Origin: Bacillota bacterium
GTDB lineage: Bacteria > Bacillota > Clostridia > Christensenellales > Aristaeellaceae
Length of the DNA stretch: 64,000 bases
Assembly (NCBI GenBank): GCA_023411375.1
Contig: JAEYOW010000010.1
Coordinates: forward strand, 310,001-374,000
Direction: 5' to 3'
In this document: positions 40,459-48,710 of the stretch, piece by piece
How the letters are laid out: each line of letters opens with the position of its first letter
Numbering within the stretch: position 1 is the stretch's first letter
The notes under the pieces: generated by a model
The model's database searches: none
What the model was told of the DNA's origin: nothing
What the model saw: the letters and a program-made list of their open reading frames with translations, nothing else
Position numbers and translations under genes: made by a program

Positions 40459-40824
40459 ATGAGCTTTTTGGGCAATCTGATCTGGTTTATTTTTGCGGGC
40501 TTCTGGCAGGGCTTAGGCTGGACGCTTGCGGGCCTGTTATGGTGCGTTACGATTATCGGCATTCCCATTGGGCGTCAATGCTTCAAGTTTGCCGCGCTCT
40601 CGTTCTTTCCCTTTGGCAAGGACGTCCGGCTGGGCGGCGGCGCGGTTTCCATGCTGATGAATCTCGTGTGGCTCTTGGTCAGCGGCATCTGGCTTGCGAT
40701 CGGCTCGGCGGTTAACGGACTCATCCTGTGCCTGACCATCGTGGGCATTCCGTTTGGCAGGCAATGCTTTAAGCTGGCCCGGCTTGCGCTGATGCCTTTT
40801 GGCGCGGAAATCGTCAATCTGTAA
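40459..40824 (+). CDS. YccF family inner-membrane protein
   Basis: A 121-residue protein with two copies of the YccF module: NLIWFIFAGFWQGLGWTLAG with IGIPIGRQCFKFAALSFFPF, and NLVWLLVSGIWLAIGSAVNG with VGIPFGRQCFKLARLALMPF. The IGIPxGxQxFK repeat is diagnostic. The function of YccF is not established. The ATG at 40459 has GAGAGGAAGG upstream. Confidence 0.93.
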   Translation: MSFLGNLIWFIFAGFWQGLGWTLAGLLWCVTIIGIPIGRQCFKFAALSFFPFGKDVRLGGGAVSMLMNLVWLLVSGIWLAIGSAVNGLILCLTIVGIPFGRQCFKLARLALMPFGAEIVNL

Positions 40825-40879
40825 TCAAAAGTCCCCGGAGGTTGCTAGCCGCGCGTCGGCCGCCTCCGGGGATAAACCA

Positions 40880-42328
40880 TTAATCCACAGATCGCTTGGA
40901 AGCGTCTTTTTCCCTGCGAACCGCCCAAAGCCGTCCGCTTGTGCCCGCCCAGTGCGGCTTGGGGTCCAGCTTCTCCCCCGTCAAATCTGGGGAGGGTTTT
41001 TCCTCCGCCTTCTCCTTTTTAGGCGCGGCTTCTTTTTTTCCATTCCCCTTCTCATTTCCCTTTACGGGGACTTTTTTATTTGCCGTTTTCATTGCCCCGC
41101 TTTCCCTGACGGCGGGCCTGCCGGACGCCTCGTCCGTCCTGATCGCGCCCGACAGGAACAGCGCCTTGCGGGCGCAAACAGGCCCGATCATCTCATATAG
41201 CACGGAGGATGACAGAATAATCGTGCTAAGCAGCATACCCGAGGCCTCCGGCAAAATTCGCTGCGAAAGCACCGCAAGCCCAATGCTGACGCCTGCCTGC
41301 GGGATAAGCGCGAGGCCCATATAACGGCGCACCTCGCGCGGCGCGCCCGTCATGCGGGAGCCGAGGTAGGAACCCAAAAATTTTCCCACGATGCGCACCA
41401 GAAAATAGGCGACGCCGATGATTCCCGCCGTCTGCAACGCCGGCAGATTTAGCCGCATGCCCGAAAGCACAAAAAACAACACGCTGATGGGCGGCATCAC
41501 CCGGTTGACCTGCTTGAACAAAATCTTGTCGTCGCTCACATTGGCGTAGGTCGCGCTCATCACCATGCATCCCAGCAACGGCGATACCTGAAACGCCGAA
41601 CAGCCGGCGGCAATCAGAAAGATAAACGCGCAGGTCAGCACCAGCCGATGGTCGGCTGAACGGCCGTTGAGCAGCACGCACAAAAGCCGGCCAAGCAGGA
41701 AAGAAACAAACAGCACGGCGGCATTGATCCAAAGCGGCATCAGCACGGACTGCAAATTGACCTCTACCGCCTGTTCCACGCCCGCGGCAACGGCCGAACA
41801 GGCGCTGAACGCCAAAAGCGCCACCGCATCGTCCAAAGCGACGATTTGGATCAGCGTATTCACAAAATTGCCCTTCGCGCGATATTGACGAATCGTCATC
41901 AGGCTCGAGGCGGGAGCCGTCGCGGAGCCGATTGCGCCCAGCAGCAGCGAAAAGGCCAGCGGAAGGTGAAAGACGAACAGCATGCAAAGCGTCACCACGG
42001 CAGCTGTGACAAGCGCTTCCATCAGCGTCAGAATAATAACCTTCGCGCCCTGCCGCCGCAGATGGTCCATACGCAGATAGCGTCCTACGCCAAACGCGAT
42101 AAAAGACAGCGCGACATCGGTAATAAAGTCCATCCCATCAATCATCGCGGATGGAATCAGGTTGAGGGCATATGGTCCCACGACCACGCCCGCCAGAATA
42201 TAGCCCGTCACATTGGGCATTTTCAACACCTTTGTGACGCGGGACATCAAAAATCCCGCCAGCCACAGGATTGTTACGGCCAGCAGCACCCCGGCCGTTT
42301 GACTGATTGACGAAAACACGCTTGTCAT
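40880..42328 (-). CDS. Cation/proton antiporter, CPA2-like, with a Lys/Glu-rich cytoplasmic tail
   Basis: A 482-residue protein with about 12 membrane helices: MPNVTGYILAGVVVGPYALN is the typical second-helix motif of the Kef/NapA family, and LGAIGSATAPASS with VALDDAVALLAF is the ion-binding core, including a single Asp-Asp pair. The last 75 residues are hydrophilic and rich in Lys, Glu and Pro; there is no TrkA/RCK domain. Exchange of Na+ or K+ for H+ is likely. The ATG at 42328 follows GGAGGGACGA. It is divergent from a LysR regulator, with a dyad-rich 140-base interval. Confidence 0.9.
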   Translation of the reverse strand: MTSVFSSISQTAGVLLAVTILWLAGFLMSRVTKVLKMPNVTGYILAGVVVGPYALNLIPSAMIDGMDFITDVALSFIAFGVGRYLRMDHLRRQGAKVIILTLMEALVTAAVVTLCMLFVFHLPLAFSLLLGAIGSATAPASSLMTIRQYRAKGNFVNTLIQIVALDDAVALLAFSACSAVAAGVEQAVEVNLQSVLMPLWINAAVLFVSFLLGRLLCVLLNGRSADHRLVLTCAFIFLIAAGCSAFQVSPLLGCMVMSATYANVSDDKILFKQVNRVMPPISVLFFVLSGMRLNLPALQTAGIIGVAYFLVRIVGKFLGSYLGSRMTGAPREVRRYMGLALIPQAGVSIGLAVLSQRILPEASGMLLSTIILSSSVLYEMIGPVCARKALFLSGAIRTDEASGRPAVRESGAMKTANKKVPVKGNEKGNGKKEAAPKKEKAEEKPSPDLTGEKLDPKPHWAGTSGRLWAVRREKDASKRSVD

Positions 42329-42412
42329 GAATCGTCCCTCCTTTGCCTTTCGGTTGATAGGGTTGATTCTAACAGCGAAAAATGATAAGATCAAATGATG
42401 AAAATTGTTTGT

Positions 42413-42429
42413 TCAATCAAAATGATTGA
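42413..42429. promoter_or_regulatory. Inverted repeat in the LysR/antiporter interval
   Basis: Perfect TCAATCA-AAA-TGATTGA dyad in an AT-rich stretch (42366-42440) between the divergent genes; a likely binding site for the LysR protein. Related ATGAT/TGATC repeats flank it. Confidence 0.6.
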
Positions 42430-42470
42430 TCATTCATTTTGAAGCGGCGCATGGCATAGGAGGTTTGCGA

Positions 42471-43358
42471 ATGATTGATCAAAAGTTAAAAACGCTGCTG
42501 AGCGTTGTAAGGGAAGGAAGCTACACCCGGGCGGCCGATATGCTCTCGCTCTCTCAGCCCGCGGTGAGCTATCACATCCGCCAGCTAGAAGAGGATAATG
42601 AAATCAAAATTTTTTATCATAACCGCAAAAAGCTAACGCTCACGCCCGAAGGCGAGGTACTGGTTAAATATGCCAAAAGGCTGGAAAGCATCAGTGAAAA
42701 CGCGCGAAGAGCGCTGCTGGACAGCAAGCAGAACCTTCGGCATTTTACGGTCGGCATTACGCCGACCTGTGGCGAAACGCTTGTTGCCCGCGTATTTACC
42801 AGTTATTGCGAGGCGCATCCGCACACCAACATCAGCATCGCGACCGATACGCTGGACCAGCTGTGCGACCGCCTGGCAAGCTACGAGTTGGATTTTGCCA
42901 TCGTAGAGGGTTCCGTATCGCTCAAGCACTGCCATACGGAGCTTTTGGATCTGGACTACCTGTGCCTGGTGATGTCGCCCAAGCACCGCCTGGCCGCGCG
43001 CAGCGCCGTCACCCTGGAGGAGCTGCGGGCCGAAAGCCTGATCCTTCGGCGGGAGGAGGCGGGCACGCGCCGCCTGTTTGAGAGCAGTCTGACCGGCCAC
43101 CGGGAGAATATCCGCAATTTTGATGTGCGGCTTGAAATGGATAATATCAACACTATTAAGGAGCTGGTGGCCTCCAACCTGGGCGTAACGGTTATCGCGC
43201 ACAGCGCCTGCCGTGAGGAAACCGCCGACGGGCGGCTGGTGGCCGTGCCCATCGAGGGCATGAAGATGATTCGGGAAATCAACATCGTGTATCAGGACGA
43301 CTTCAACCACCCCGAAGTTCTGGCGGACATCAAAAAAATTTACGCGTCTTACCGCTAG
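42471..43358 (+). CDS. LysR family transcriptional regulator
   Basis: A 295-residue regulator: winged helix-turn-helix at 1-60 (LLSVVREGSYTRAADMLSLS followed by QPAVSYHIRQLEE) and a periplasmic-binding-like effector domain (FTVGITPTCGETLVARVF). The family usually controls the divergent neighbour, here the antiporter, and binds the dyad in between. AGGAGG precedes the ATG at 42471. Confidence 0.94.
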   Translation: MIDQKLKTLLSVVREGSYTRAADMLSLSQPAVSYHIRQLEEDNEIKIFYHNRKKLTLTPEGEVLVKYAKRLESISENARRALLDSKQNLRHFTVGITPTCGETLVARVFTSYCEAHPHTNISIATDTLDQLCDRLASYELDFAIVEGSVSLKHCHTELLDLDYLCLVMSPKHRLAARSAVTLEELRAESLILRREEAGTRRLFESSLTGHRENIRNFDVRLEMDNINTIKELVASNLGVTVIAHSACREETADGRLVAVPIEGMKMIREINIVYQDDFNHPEVLADIKKIYASYR

Positions 43359-43371
43359 GCGGAAGGCGGCG

Positions 43372-43863
43372 ATGATGGACGAAACCGCTCTGCTCAATGA
43401 AATTTACCAGCCGGTTTGCCAGCGCGCCAGCGAGTATCGGCATGCGCTGGCGGAGATGGGTTTCACCTGTTCAATGGGGTTTTACAACAACCACTCGGTT
43501 CGCGACCAAAACGGAAATTGGCGCACGGAGCTTTTTCCCATTCCTGTCATTACGGTAGCGGGCCTTTGCGATATCGGCCTTGATTTTTGCCATACCTTTG
43601 TGGAAACGCAAATGGGCCGGGCGGAGGCGGTCGCGTTCGACTTTTCCACACTTCTGCCCCACCGCTTCGAGGTCTATGGCGTCAGGGATTACCTGACGGA
43701 TTTTTACCGCGATGGTATGGATGTAAAGGAAACCGGAGTGCGAATTGCAAAAAGCTGCGAGGAACGTATTGGGATAACCTTTTATCTGGCAAGCGGCTGC
43801 CCGGCGGCTGAGGTGGTCCGGCTGATGGAGGCGGTCAGTGTCATGGGCGGCGCGCTTCTTTGA
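43372..43863 (+). CDS. Conserved-looking hypothetical protein after the LysR gene
   Basis: A 163-residue soluble protein with no signal peptide or membrane segment. Mixed alpha/beta composition with notable aromatic motifs (TCSMGFYNNHSVRDQNGNW, LDFCHTFVET, YGVRDYLTDFYRDGMD). I do not recognise the family. It starts 13 bases after the LysR stop with GGAAGGCGG upstream (ATG at 43372 or 43375), so it is probably co-expressed with the regulator. Confidence 0.7.
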   Translation: MMDETALLNEIYQPVCQRASEYRHALAEMGFTCSMGFYNNHSVRDQNGNWRTELFPIPVITVAGLCDIGLDFCHTFVETQMGRAEAVAFDFSTLLPHRFEVYGVRDYLTDFYRDGMDVKETGVRIAKSCEERIGITFYLASGCPAAEVVRLMEAVSVMGGALL

Positions 43864-44027
43864 TGAACAAAATGCTTTCTCGCGTATCAAAAAAGCATTT
43901 TAACCTGTTATGCCAAATACGGGAAATACCACCCGCCCGCCCGGCAAAGCCGGGCGATATGAATGCACTTAGAGGAATGTCGGCCCCTCCAAACCACCCC
44001 TAAACGGGTTTTTCAACAGTTTGGGAA

Positions 44028-44052
44028 GCGGTTTAAAACCGTTTCTTTTTTT
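44028..44052 (+). terminator. Terminator candidate before the gntR promoter
   Basis: Short GCGGT / ACCGT stem followed by a long T-rich run. A GCCCGGC-AAA-GCCGGGC hairpin lies upstream at 43939-43955 without a T tract. Confidence 0.45.
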
Positions 44053-44053
44053 C

Positions 44054-44081
44054 TTGACATTTCGTTCATATTGTATATAAT
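44054..44081 (+). promoter_or_regulatory. Consensus SigA promoter of the gntR-ABC operon
   Basis: Perfect TTGACA (44054-44059), 16-base spacer, perfect TATAAT (44076-44081), in an AT-rich setting with a GTATATAATGTATAT dyad that could be the operator of the GntR protein. Confidence 0.85.
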
Positions 44082-44112
44082 GTATATGCACACTAGAAAC
44101 AGGAGGTACGCC

Positions 44113-44487
44113 GTGGAAATTATCATCACCAATGCGGGCGGGCAGCCAATCTATGACCAGATCAGCTCGCAGATCAAGGAAAAAATCATCTCCGGCGAAC
44201 TCAAGGAAGGCGACGCCCTGCCCTCCATGCGCGTGCTGGCCAAGGAGCTTCGCATCAGCGTGATTACAACCAAGCGCGCCTACGAGGAGCTGGAACGCGA
44301 CGGCTTCATCGTTTCCCTCACGGGAAAGGGAAGCTTTGTCGCAGGAAAAAACACGGAGTTTATCAAGGAGGAGCACCTGCGTAGGATCGAGGAGCTGATG
44401 CGGCAGGTCATCACGCTTTCAACGGGCTGCGGGCTAAGCCTTGAGGACCTCCGGCAAATGCTGACGCTGCTATATCAGGAGGATTGA
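44113..44487 (+). CDS. GntR family regulator, YtrA type
   Basis: A 124-residue regulator with the short YtrA architecture: GntR winged helix (PIYDQISSQIKEKIISGELK, then LPSMRVLAKELRISVITTKR) and a C-terminal helical dimerisation segment instead of a large effector domain. YtrA proteins repress the ABC operon they head, often in response to cell-wall antibiotics. The start is GTG at 44113 with AGGAGG seven bases before it; the frame is open upstream but runs through the promoter. It is two bases before the ATPase gene. Confidence 0.93.
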   Translation: MEIIITNAGGQPIYDQISSQIKEKIISGELKEGDALPSMRVLAKELRISVITTKRAYEELERDGFIVSLTGKGSFVAGKNTEFIKEEHLRRIEELMRQVITLSTGCGLSLEDLRQMLTLLYQED

Positions 44488-44489
44488 AC

Positions 44490-45338
44490 ATGGAAAACGC
44501 ACTTGAAATTCGAAACCTTACCAAGCATTACGCGGGATTTACGCTCGACGGGCTGAACCTGACGCTACCGGCGGGCTGCATCATGGGCTTTATCGGGGAG
44601 AATGGAGCCGGCAAGAGCACCACCATCAAACTGATTCTCGATCTGGTTCGCCGCGACGCCGGGGACGTCCGGGTGCTTGGCCACCAGGACGTTGGGGAAA
44701 ACCGCCGCCTGAAGGAACAGCTCGGCGTGGTGATGGATGAATGCGGCTTCCCGGAAAACCTGACGCTGCGGGATATCGGCAGAATCATGAAAAACTGCTA
44801 CCGCACCTGGGACCAGGCCCAGTTTGACGCGTACGCAAAGCGTTTCGCCCTTCCCGGGGGAAAACGGATTAAGGAATATTCACGCGGCATGAAGATGAAG
44901 CTATCCATCGCGGTCGCGCTTTCCCACGGCAGCAAGCTGCTGATTCTGGACGAGGCAACCAGCGGACTGGACCCGATTGTGCGCGAGGAAATTCTCGACG
45001 TCTTTCTTGATTTCATTCAGGATGAAAATCACAGCATACTGATCTCCTCCCATATCATCAGCGATCTTGAGAAGATCTGCGATTACATCGCGCTCATCCA
45101 TCAGGGCAGGCTGCTGTTTTGCGAGCCGAAGGATGAGCTGCTGGACCGCTACGCCATGGTTAAGTGCGGGGAAAAGGAGTATGCGGCGCTCGATCCATCC
45201 AGGGTTATCGGCGCCCGGCATAGCGGCTTTGGGGTAGAGGCGCTCTTGCCGCGCGGCAGCGTTCCTGCGGGCATGGCGGCGGACCCCGCGACGCTTGAGG
45301 AGATTATGCTATATTTTGTCAAGGAGGGCAACCAATAA
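44490..45338 (+). CDS. ABC transporter ATP-binding protein (YtrB-like)
   Basis: A 282-residue ABC ATPase: Walker A GENGAGKSTTIKL, signature EYSRGMKMKLSIAVAL (the variant YSRGMK common to drug/ABC-2 exporters), Walker B LLILDEATSGLDP and H-loop LISSHIISDLEKIC. The ATG at 44490 is seven bases from AGGAGG; a TTG two codons earlier is less well placed. It is coupled to the permease gene by a one-base stop/start overlap. Confidence 0.94.
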   Translation: MENALEIRNLTKHYAGFTLDGLNLTLPAGCIMGFIGENGAGKSTTIKLILDLVRRDAGDVRVLGHQDVGENRRLKEQLGVVMDECGFPENLTLRDIGRIMKNCYRTWDQAQFDAYAKRFALPGGKRIKEYSRGMKMKLSIAVALSHGSKLLILDEATSGLDPIVREEILDVFLDFIQDENHSILISSHIISDLEKICDYIALIHQGRLLFCEPKDELLDRYAMVKCGEKEYAALDPSRVIGARHSGFGVEALLPRGSVPAGMAADPATLEEIMLYFVKEGNQ

Positions 45339-45946
45339 TGAAAGGCCTGTTCTTAAAGGATATCCTGAATTTGAGGCAGCAGGCGAAGATCATGCTACTT
45401 GTCATCGGCGTGTGGATTGTGATCGGCATAACGGGAGACAACGCCTCCTTCATTGGCGGCGCCATGATGATTTTGGCCTTCATCGCGCCGATCAACGCCA
45501 TCGCCTATGACGAAAGCGCCAAATGGGACCGCTATGCCCTGACCATGCCCATAAGCCGCCGAAATCTGGTGCTGTCAAAGTACCTGCTGAGCTTCATGTT
45601 TTCCGTTGCGGGCGCGTTCCTGTCAATGCTCGTCAACGTACTGATGGACGGCCATTTTCTGGAAAGCCTCCAGACCTCGGCAATGCTTGCCTGTGCCGGA
45701 ATGATCTTCGCCTCCCTGATTTTACCCGTGCTGTTCCGGTTCGGCGTTGAAAAAGGCAGGCTGATTATGATGGCGCTCGTTATGCTTCCGACTCTGTTGA
45801 TCATGCTGCTGCCCAATCTGGAGCTTCCCGCGTCCAATACGCAGCTGCTCCAGTCGCTGGCGATTCTCATTCCGGTTTTCACTCTGGTGCTGGCGGCTGC
45901 GTCCATTGGGCTGTCGCTTCGCATTTACCGGCGCAAGGAGTTCTAA
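45338..45946 (+). CDS. ABC-2 type transporter permease
   Basis: A 202-residue membrane protein with six hydrophobic segments and the ABC-2 segment AIAYDESAKWDRYALTMPIS followed by RRNLVLSKYLL, which is diagnostic for the YtrC/ABC2_membrane_5 group. It forms the exporter with the preceding ATPase. The substrate is unknown; YtrA-controlled systems are often induced by cell-wall antibiotics. Confidence 0.9.
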   Translation: MKGLFLKDILNLRQQAKIMLLVIGVWIVIGITGDNASFIGGAMMILAFIAPINAIAYDESAKWDRYALTMPISRRNLVLSKYLLSFMFSVAGAFLSMLVNVLMDGHFLESLQTSAMLACAGMIFASLILPVLFRFGVEKGRLIMMALVMLPTLLIMLLPNLELPASNTQLLQSLAILIPVFTLVLAAASIGLSLRIYRRKEF

Positions 45947-45956
45947 ACGCAAAAGC

Positions 45957-45997
45957 GCGGCGGGCCCGCACGGAAACAATCCGTACGGGTCCGCCGC
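45957..45997. terminator. Bidirectional terminator between the ABC operon and lepB
   Basis: 17-bp near-perfect stem GCGGCGGGCCCGCACGG / CCGTACGGGTCCGCCGC with a 7-base loop; a short T tract lies on the minus-strand side. Confidence 0.75.
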
Positions 45998-46022
45998 TCC
46001 ATTTAATTTGCTTTCAGAAGCC

Positions 46023-46643
46023 TTACTCAACCCCGCGAATGACGTTGAACGGGAAAAGCACAAAACGCACATGGCCGATAATCATATCGCGCGTCAGGGC
46101 CGCGGGCGAGCCGTAGCCATAGTAATTGCGGCTGTCATGGCTGTTGTCGCGGTTATCTCCCATCACGAAATACTCGTCGCCGCCCAGCGTAAAAGCTTCC
46201 ATGCTGAAGCCGTTATCGTTGCGCTCAGGGGTCAGGTACGGCTCCTCAACCGCCTCGCCGTTGCGGTATACGACGTTGTTTCGCACCTCGATCACATCGC
46301 CGGGTATCCCCATCACACGCTTGACGAAATTTTCCGTCCGGCCCGGATATTTGCAGATCACCACGTCGCCGCGCTCAGGATCGCCAAATAGGTATTCGGG
46401 CTTGGTGACGAACATGATCTCGTTGTTTTGCAGCGTGTCGCACATGCTCTCGCCATCCACCCGAATCGGCTCAAAGAGAAACGTCCGGATTAGCAACGCA
46501 ATCACAACCGCGGCGCCAAGGGTCAGCACCCAGCTCAAAATTTCCTTTTTCACATTTGTCGGCTTCTTTTCCTTTTTCTTGGGCGTTTCGGAAACGGCGT
46601 TTAAGTCCGTTGCTTCCCGCGCCTGCTCGTCCTGCACTTGCAT
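46023..46643 (-). CDS. lepB: Signal peptidase I
   Basis: A 206-residue type I signal peptidase. A cytoplasmic charged N-terminus of about 35 residues (with KKKEKKPTNVKKE), one membrane helix (LGAAVVIALLIRTFLF), the catalytic Ser in DGESMCDTLQ and the catalytic Lys in ENFVKRVMGIPGD, and the late motif YFVMGDNRDNSHDSR. It removes signal peptides from exported proteins such as those encoded at 3.0, 35.1 and 37.1 kb. GGAGG precedes the ATG; the DUF951 gene lies 12 bases upstream on the same strand. Confidence 0.95.
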   Translation of the reverse strand: MQVQDEQAREATDLNAVSETPKKKEKKPTNVKKEILSWVLTLGAAVVIALLIRTFLFEPIRVDGESMCDTLQNNEIMFVTKPEYLFGDPERGDVVICKYPGRTENFVKRVMGIPGDVIEVRNNVVYRNGEAVEEPYLTPERNDNGFSMEAFTLGGDEYFVMGDNRDNSHDSRNYYGYGSPAALTRDMIIGHVRFVLFPFNVIRGVE

Positions 46644-46655
46644 GGGGGAACCTCC

Positions 46656-46886
46656 TTATGGTTGATCGGCCATCGCGCGAAGCGTCTCCGCCTCCGGCAC
46701 CGGCCCCTGTGTAACGACCTTCTTACGGCGTTTCACAAAGTCCGCGCGCTCCATCATCACGATTCGTCCACACCCGAGGCATTTGATTTTGATATCCGCC
46801 CCGATGCGGATGACCGTCCATTCGTCACTGCCGCAGGGATGCGTTTTTCGCATTTTCACCACGTCGCCCAAACGGATTTCTTCCAC
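46656..46886 (-). CDS. DUF951 family small zinc-site protein
   Basis: A 76-residue protein with the family pattern IRLGDVVKMRKTHPCGSDEW, then ADIKIKCLGCGRIVMMER; the three Cys and a His probably hold a metal. The start is GTG at 46886, nine bases from GGAGG; an ATG seven codons earlier would place that ribosome site inside the gene. The function of DUF951 is unknown, though it is nearly universal in Bacillota. Confidence 0.92.
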   Translation of the reverse strand: MEEIRLGDVVKMRKTHPCGSDEWTVIRIGADIKIKCLGCGRIVMMERADFVKRRKKVVTQGPVPEAETLRAMADQP

Positions 46887-46915
46887 TCGGTCACACCTCC
46901 GCAACATACTTATGC

Positions 46916-46944
46916 ATTATACAACTCCGCGCCTCAAGTTTCAA
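46916..46944 (-). promoter_or_regulatory. SigA-type promoter of DUF951-lepB
   Basis: Minus strand TTGAAA (46944-46939), 17 bases, perfect TATAAT (46921-46916), 29 bases before the GTG start. Confidence 0.75.
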
Positions 46945-47016
46945 GCGCGCAAGCCAGCCAATATCAGGGCGAAGTGTGAATTTTCGATGAATTTACAAGC
47001 TTCAAGGGGCTTTCCC

Positions 47017-47045
47017 TTGCCCTTTCCTCTCCGTTATGCTATACT
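47017..47045 (+). promoter_or_regulatory. Promoter for the 39-residue membrane peptide
   Basis: TTGCCC (47017-47022), 17 bases, TATACT (47040-47045), 34 bases before the ATG. Confidence 0.6.
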
Positions 47046-47079
47046 GCGTGCGAGCAAAACGCGAATGGGAGTGAACGCC

Positions 47080-47199
47080 ATGGCAACGAAATCAAAACAA
47101 AAAGCGTCCGCCAAAACCGTCATGGTGCGCGCGGTCAGCCTGACGCTTGCCGGGCTGATGCTGCTATCCGTCATTATGGCGACGGTATGGCAGTGGTAA
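47080..47199 (+). CDS. Small single-span membrane protein, 39 residues
   Basis: ATG 47080 to stop 47199, with GGGAGTG eight bases upstream, its own promoter and its own terminator. The basic head MATKSKQKASAKTVMVRA is followed by one hydrophobic helix (VSLTLAGLMLLSVIMATVW) ending Gln-Trp. Size and layout recall the DUF4044 group of about 40-residue Bacillota membrane peptides, but I cannot confirm the family. The function is unknown. Confidence 0.75.
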   Translation: MATKSKQKASAKTVMVRAVSLTLAGLMLLSVIMATVWQW

Positions 47200-47204
47200 C
47201 GGCT

Positions 47205-48710
47205 TTACGCTTCAGGCAGCACAAACCAGAATGTGCTGCCTTTTTCTTTTTCGCTTTCTACGCCGTACGCAAGCCCATGGCTGTCTAAAATTCCCTTGAC
47301 GATATTAAGCCCGAGCCCCGTGCCGATGGCCGCGCGCTTATGCGGCCTGTCGCCCCGGTAATACCGGCCCCATATATAGGGCAAATCCTCAGGCGCAATG
47401 CCCTCGCCGCTGTCCCTGACCTCAATTTTCACCTGCCCGTCCCGTACGGTTTGGAGTACGGAAACGGTTTTATCGCTGCCCGTATAGGTTAGCGCATTGT
47501 TGATAAGGTTGTAAATGACCTGTCCCACCTTGATTTCATCTGCGGTTACAAAGGCGTCCCTGTCCGGGTCAAAAATGATATGATAGCCGTCCTGCTCCGT
47601 AAGTTTGGCGTACCGGGTCATGATTTCCCGAATAGCCGCCGTCAGGTTAAAGCGCGTAACCTGCGGCGCGGCCTGTCCGCTGCGGGATACGCTGTAGTCC
47701 AGCACGGCGTTGACCAGCGTGGACAGGCGCTTGGTTTCATCGATAATGACCTGCATGTTTTCCGGCGTATTCTCGCCGGGCAGGTCGCGCATCACCTCGG
47801 CATAGCCCTCTATCAGCGTAAGCGGCGTGCGAAGATCATGGCTGATATTGGCGATCAGCTCGCGCTGCATCCCCTCCACCCGGCGCAGGTCGTGCGCCGT
47901 TTTCACGAGCTGGCGGTTAAGCTGGTCGATCTCGCGGTAGCTCACCGCGCTTTTGACCGGCGTATAGCGTCCCTCGCTAAGCTCCCCCGCCGCTATGGTG
48001 GTTTCAACCAGCGGCCGCGTTATGCGCCGCGACAGCACCAGCGAAATTAAAAACGAAAGCAAAACCAGTATCGCCGTAATAAACACAAGCTCGTTTCGGA
48101 TGGTCTGCACGGTAGCGGTTACGGGCGTAACCAGCGCGTTTAAAAACACGTAGGCCACGCTGCCATCCTCCAGCACGGCGCGCTGCGCCGTAACCATGCT
48201 GCGCGCGTTGCCGTCGTCGCTGGGCGGCACGCGGCCCGCGAATTTCTCTGCGTCGTATTTGTCGTTTCGAAAGCCCGCCATGGGGAAGGTGTGAAAAACC
48301 ACCTGTTCTCCCGCGCCAATCGAATTGGCAAACCTGCCCAGGTCGCGGCGGCTCATGTGATGGATGATGCATCCCGGCGAGGTGTCCGAGCCCGCCACCT
48401 CCTGCATGCTTTCGTTTGCAATCAGGACACACACGCCGTTTTGCTCGGCGATACGGTCCACGAGCGTCTGCAAATTTTCATTGTCAATATTGCGCACGAT
48501 GCTTTCCGAGGAGGATTTAAGCATCTCTGTTTTTTGAAACCGGTAAAACTCATCCAGAAAAACAATTTGAAACAGCCACAGCAGCACCAGCAGCAGCGCT
48601 GTAAAGAGCAGAAAATAAAAAAAGATACGGCTTCGGATGCTCAGCCTGTTCTGAAAGGCGTTAAACCGCCCCCATAACGAGGGTCTTTTCGGGCTGTTAG
48701 CTTTTTTCAA
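47205..48710 (-). CDS. Sensor histidine kinase
   Basis: A 501-residue membrane kinase. Two membrane segments (about 25-47, FFYFLLFTALLLVLLWLFQI; and about 205-225, ELVFITAILVLLSFLISLVL) enclose an extracellular sensor domain of about 155 residues. HAMP follows, then the dimerisation box IANISHDLRTPLTLIEGYAE with the phospho-His, and the ATPase domain with N box YNLINNALTYTG, G1 RDSGEGIAPED and G2 GTGLGLNIVKG. The start is uncertain: no ATG or GTG fits, and I propose TTG at 48710, overlapping the response regulator by 14 bases. Confidence 0.92.
   Translation of the reverse strand: MKKANSPKRPSLWGRFNAFQNRLSIRSRIFFYFLLFTALLLVLLWLFQIVFLDEFYRFQKTEMLKSSSESIVRNIDNENLQTLVDRIAEQNGVCVLIANESMQEVAGSDTSPGCIIHHMSRRDLGRFANSIGAGEQVVFHTFPMAGFRNDKYDAEKFAGRVPPSDDGNARSMVTAQRAVLEDGSVAYVFLNALVTPVTATVQTIRNELVFITAILVLLSFLISLVLSRRITRPLVETTIAAGELSEGRYTPVKSAVSYREIDQLNRQLVKTAHDLRRVEGMQRELIANISHDLRTPLTLIEGYAEVMRDLPGENTPENMQVIIDETKRLSTLVNAVLDYSVSRSGQAAPQVTRFNLTAAIREIMTRYAKLTEQDGYHIIFDPDRDAFVTADEIKVGQVIYNLINNALTYTGSDKTVSVLQTVRDGQVKIEVRDSGEGIAPEDLPYIWGRYYRGDRPHKRAAIGTGLGLNIVKGILDSHGLAYGVESEKEKGSTFWFVLPEA
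47215..47245 (+). terminator. Terminator of the 39-residue gene, inside the kinase 3' end
   Basis: Perfect 9-bp stem GGCAGCACA / TGTGCTGCC, 8-base loop, TTTTT; 16 bases past the small gene's stop. Confidence 0.88.

Noticed and set aside
43939..43955. GCCCGGC-AAA-GCCGGGC hairpin as a terminator
   Set aside because: A 3-base loop is feasible but no T tract follows; recorded only as a structure near the stronger candidate at 44028.
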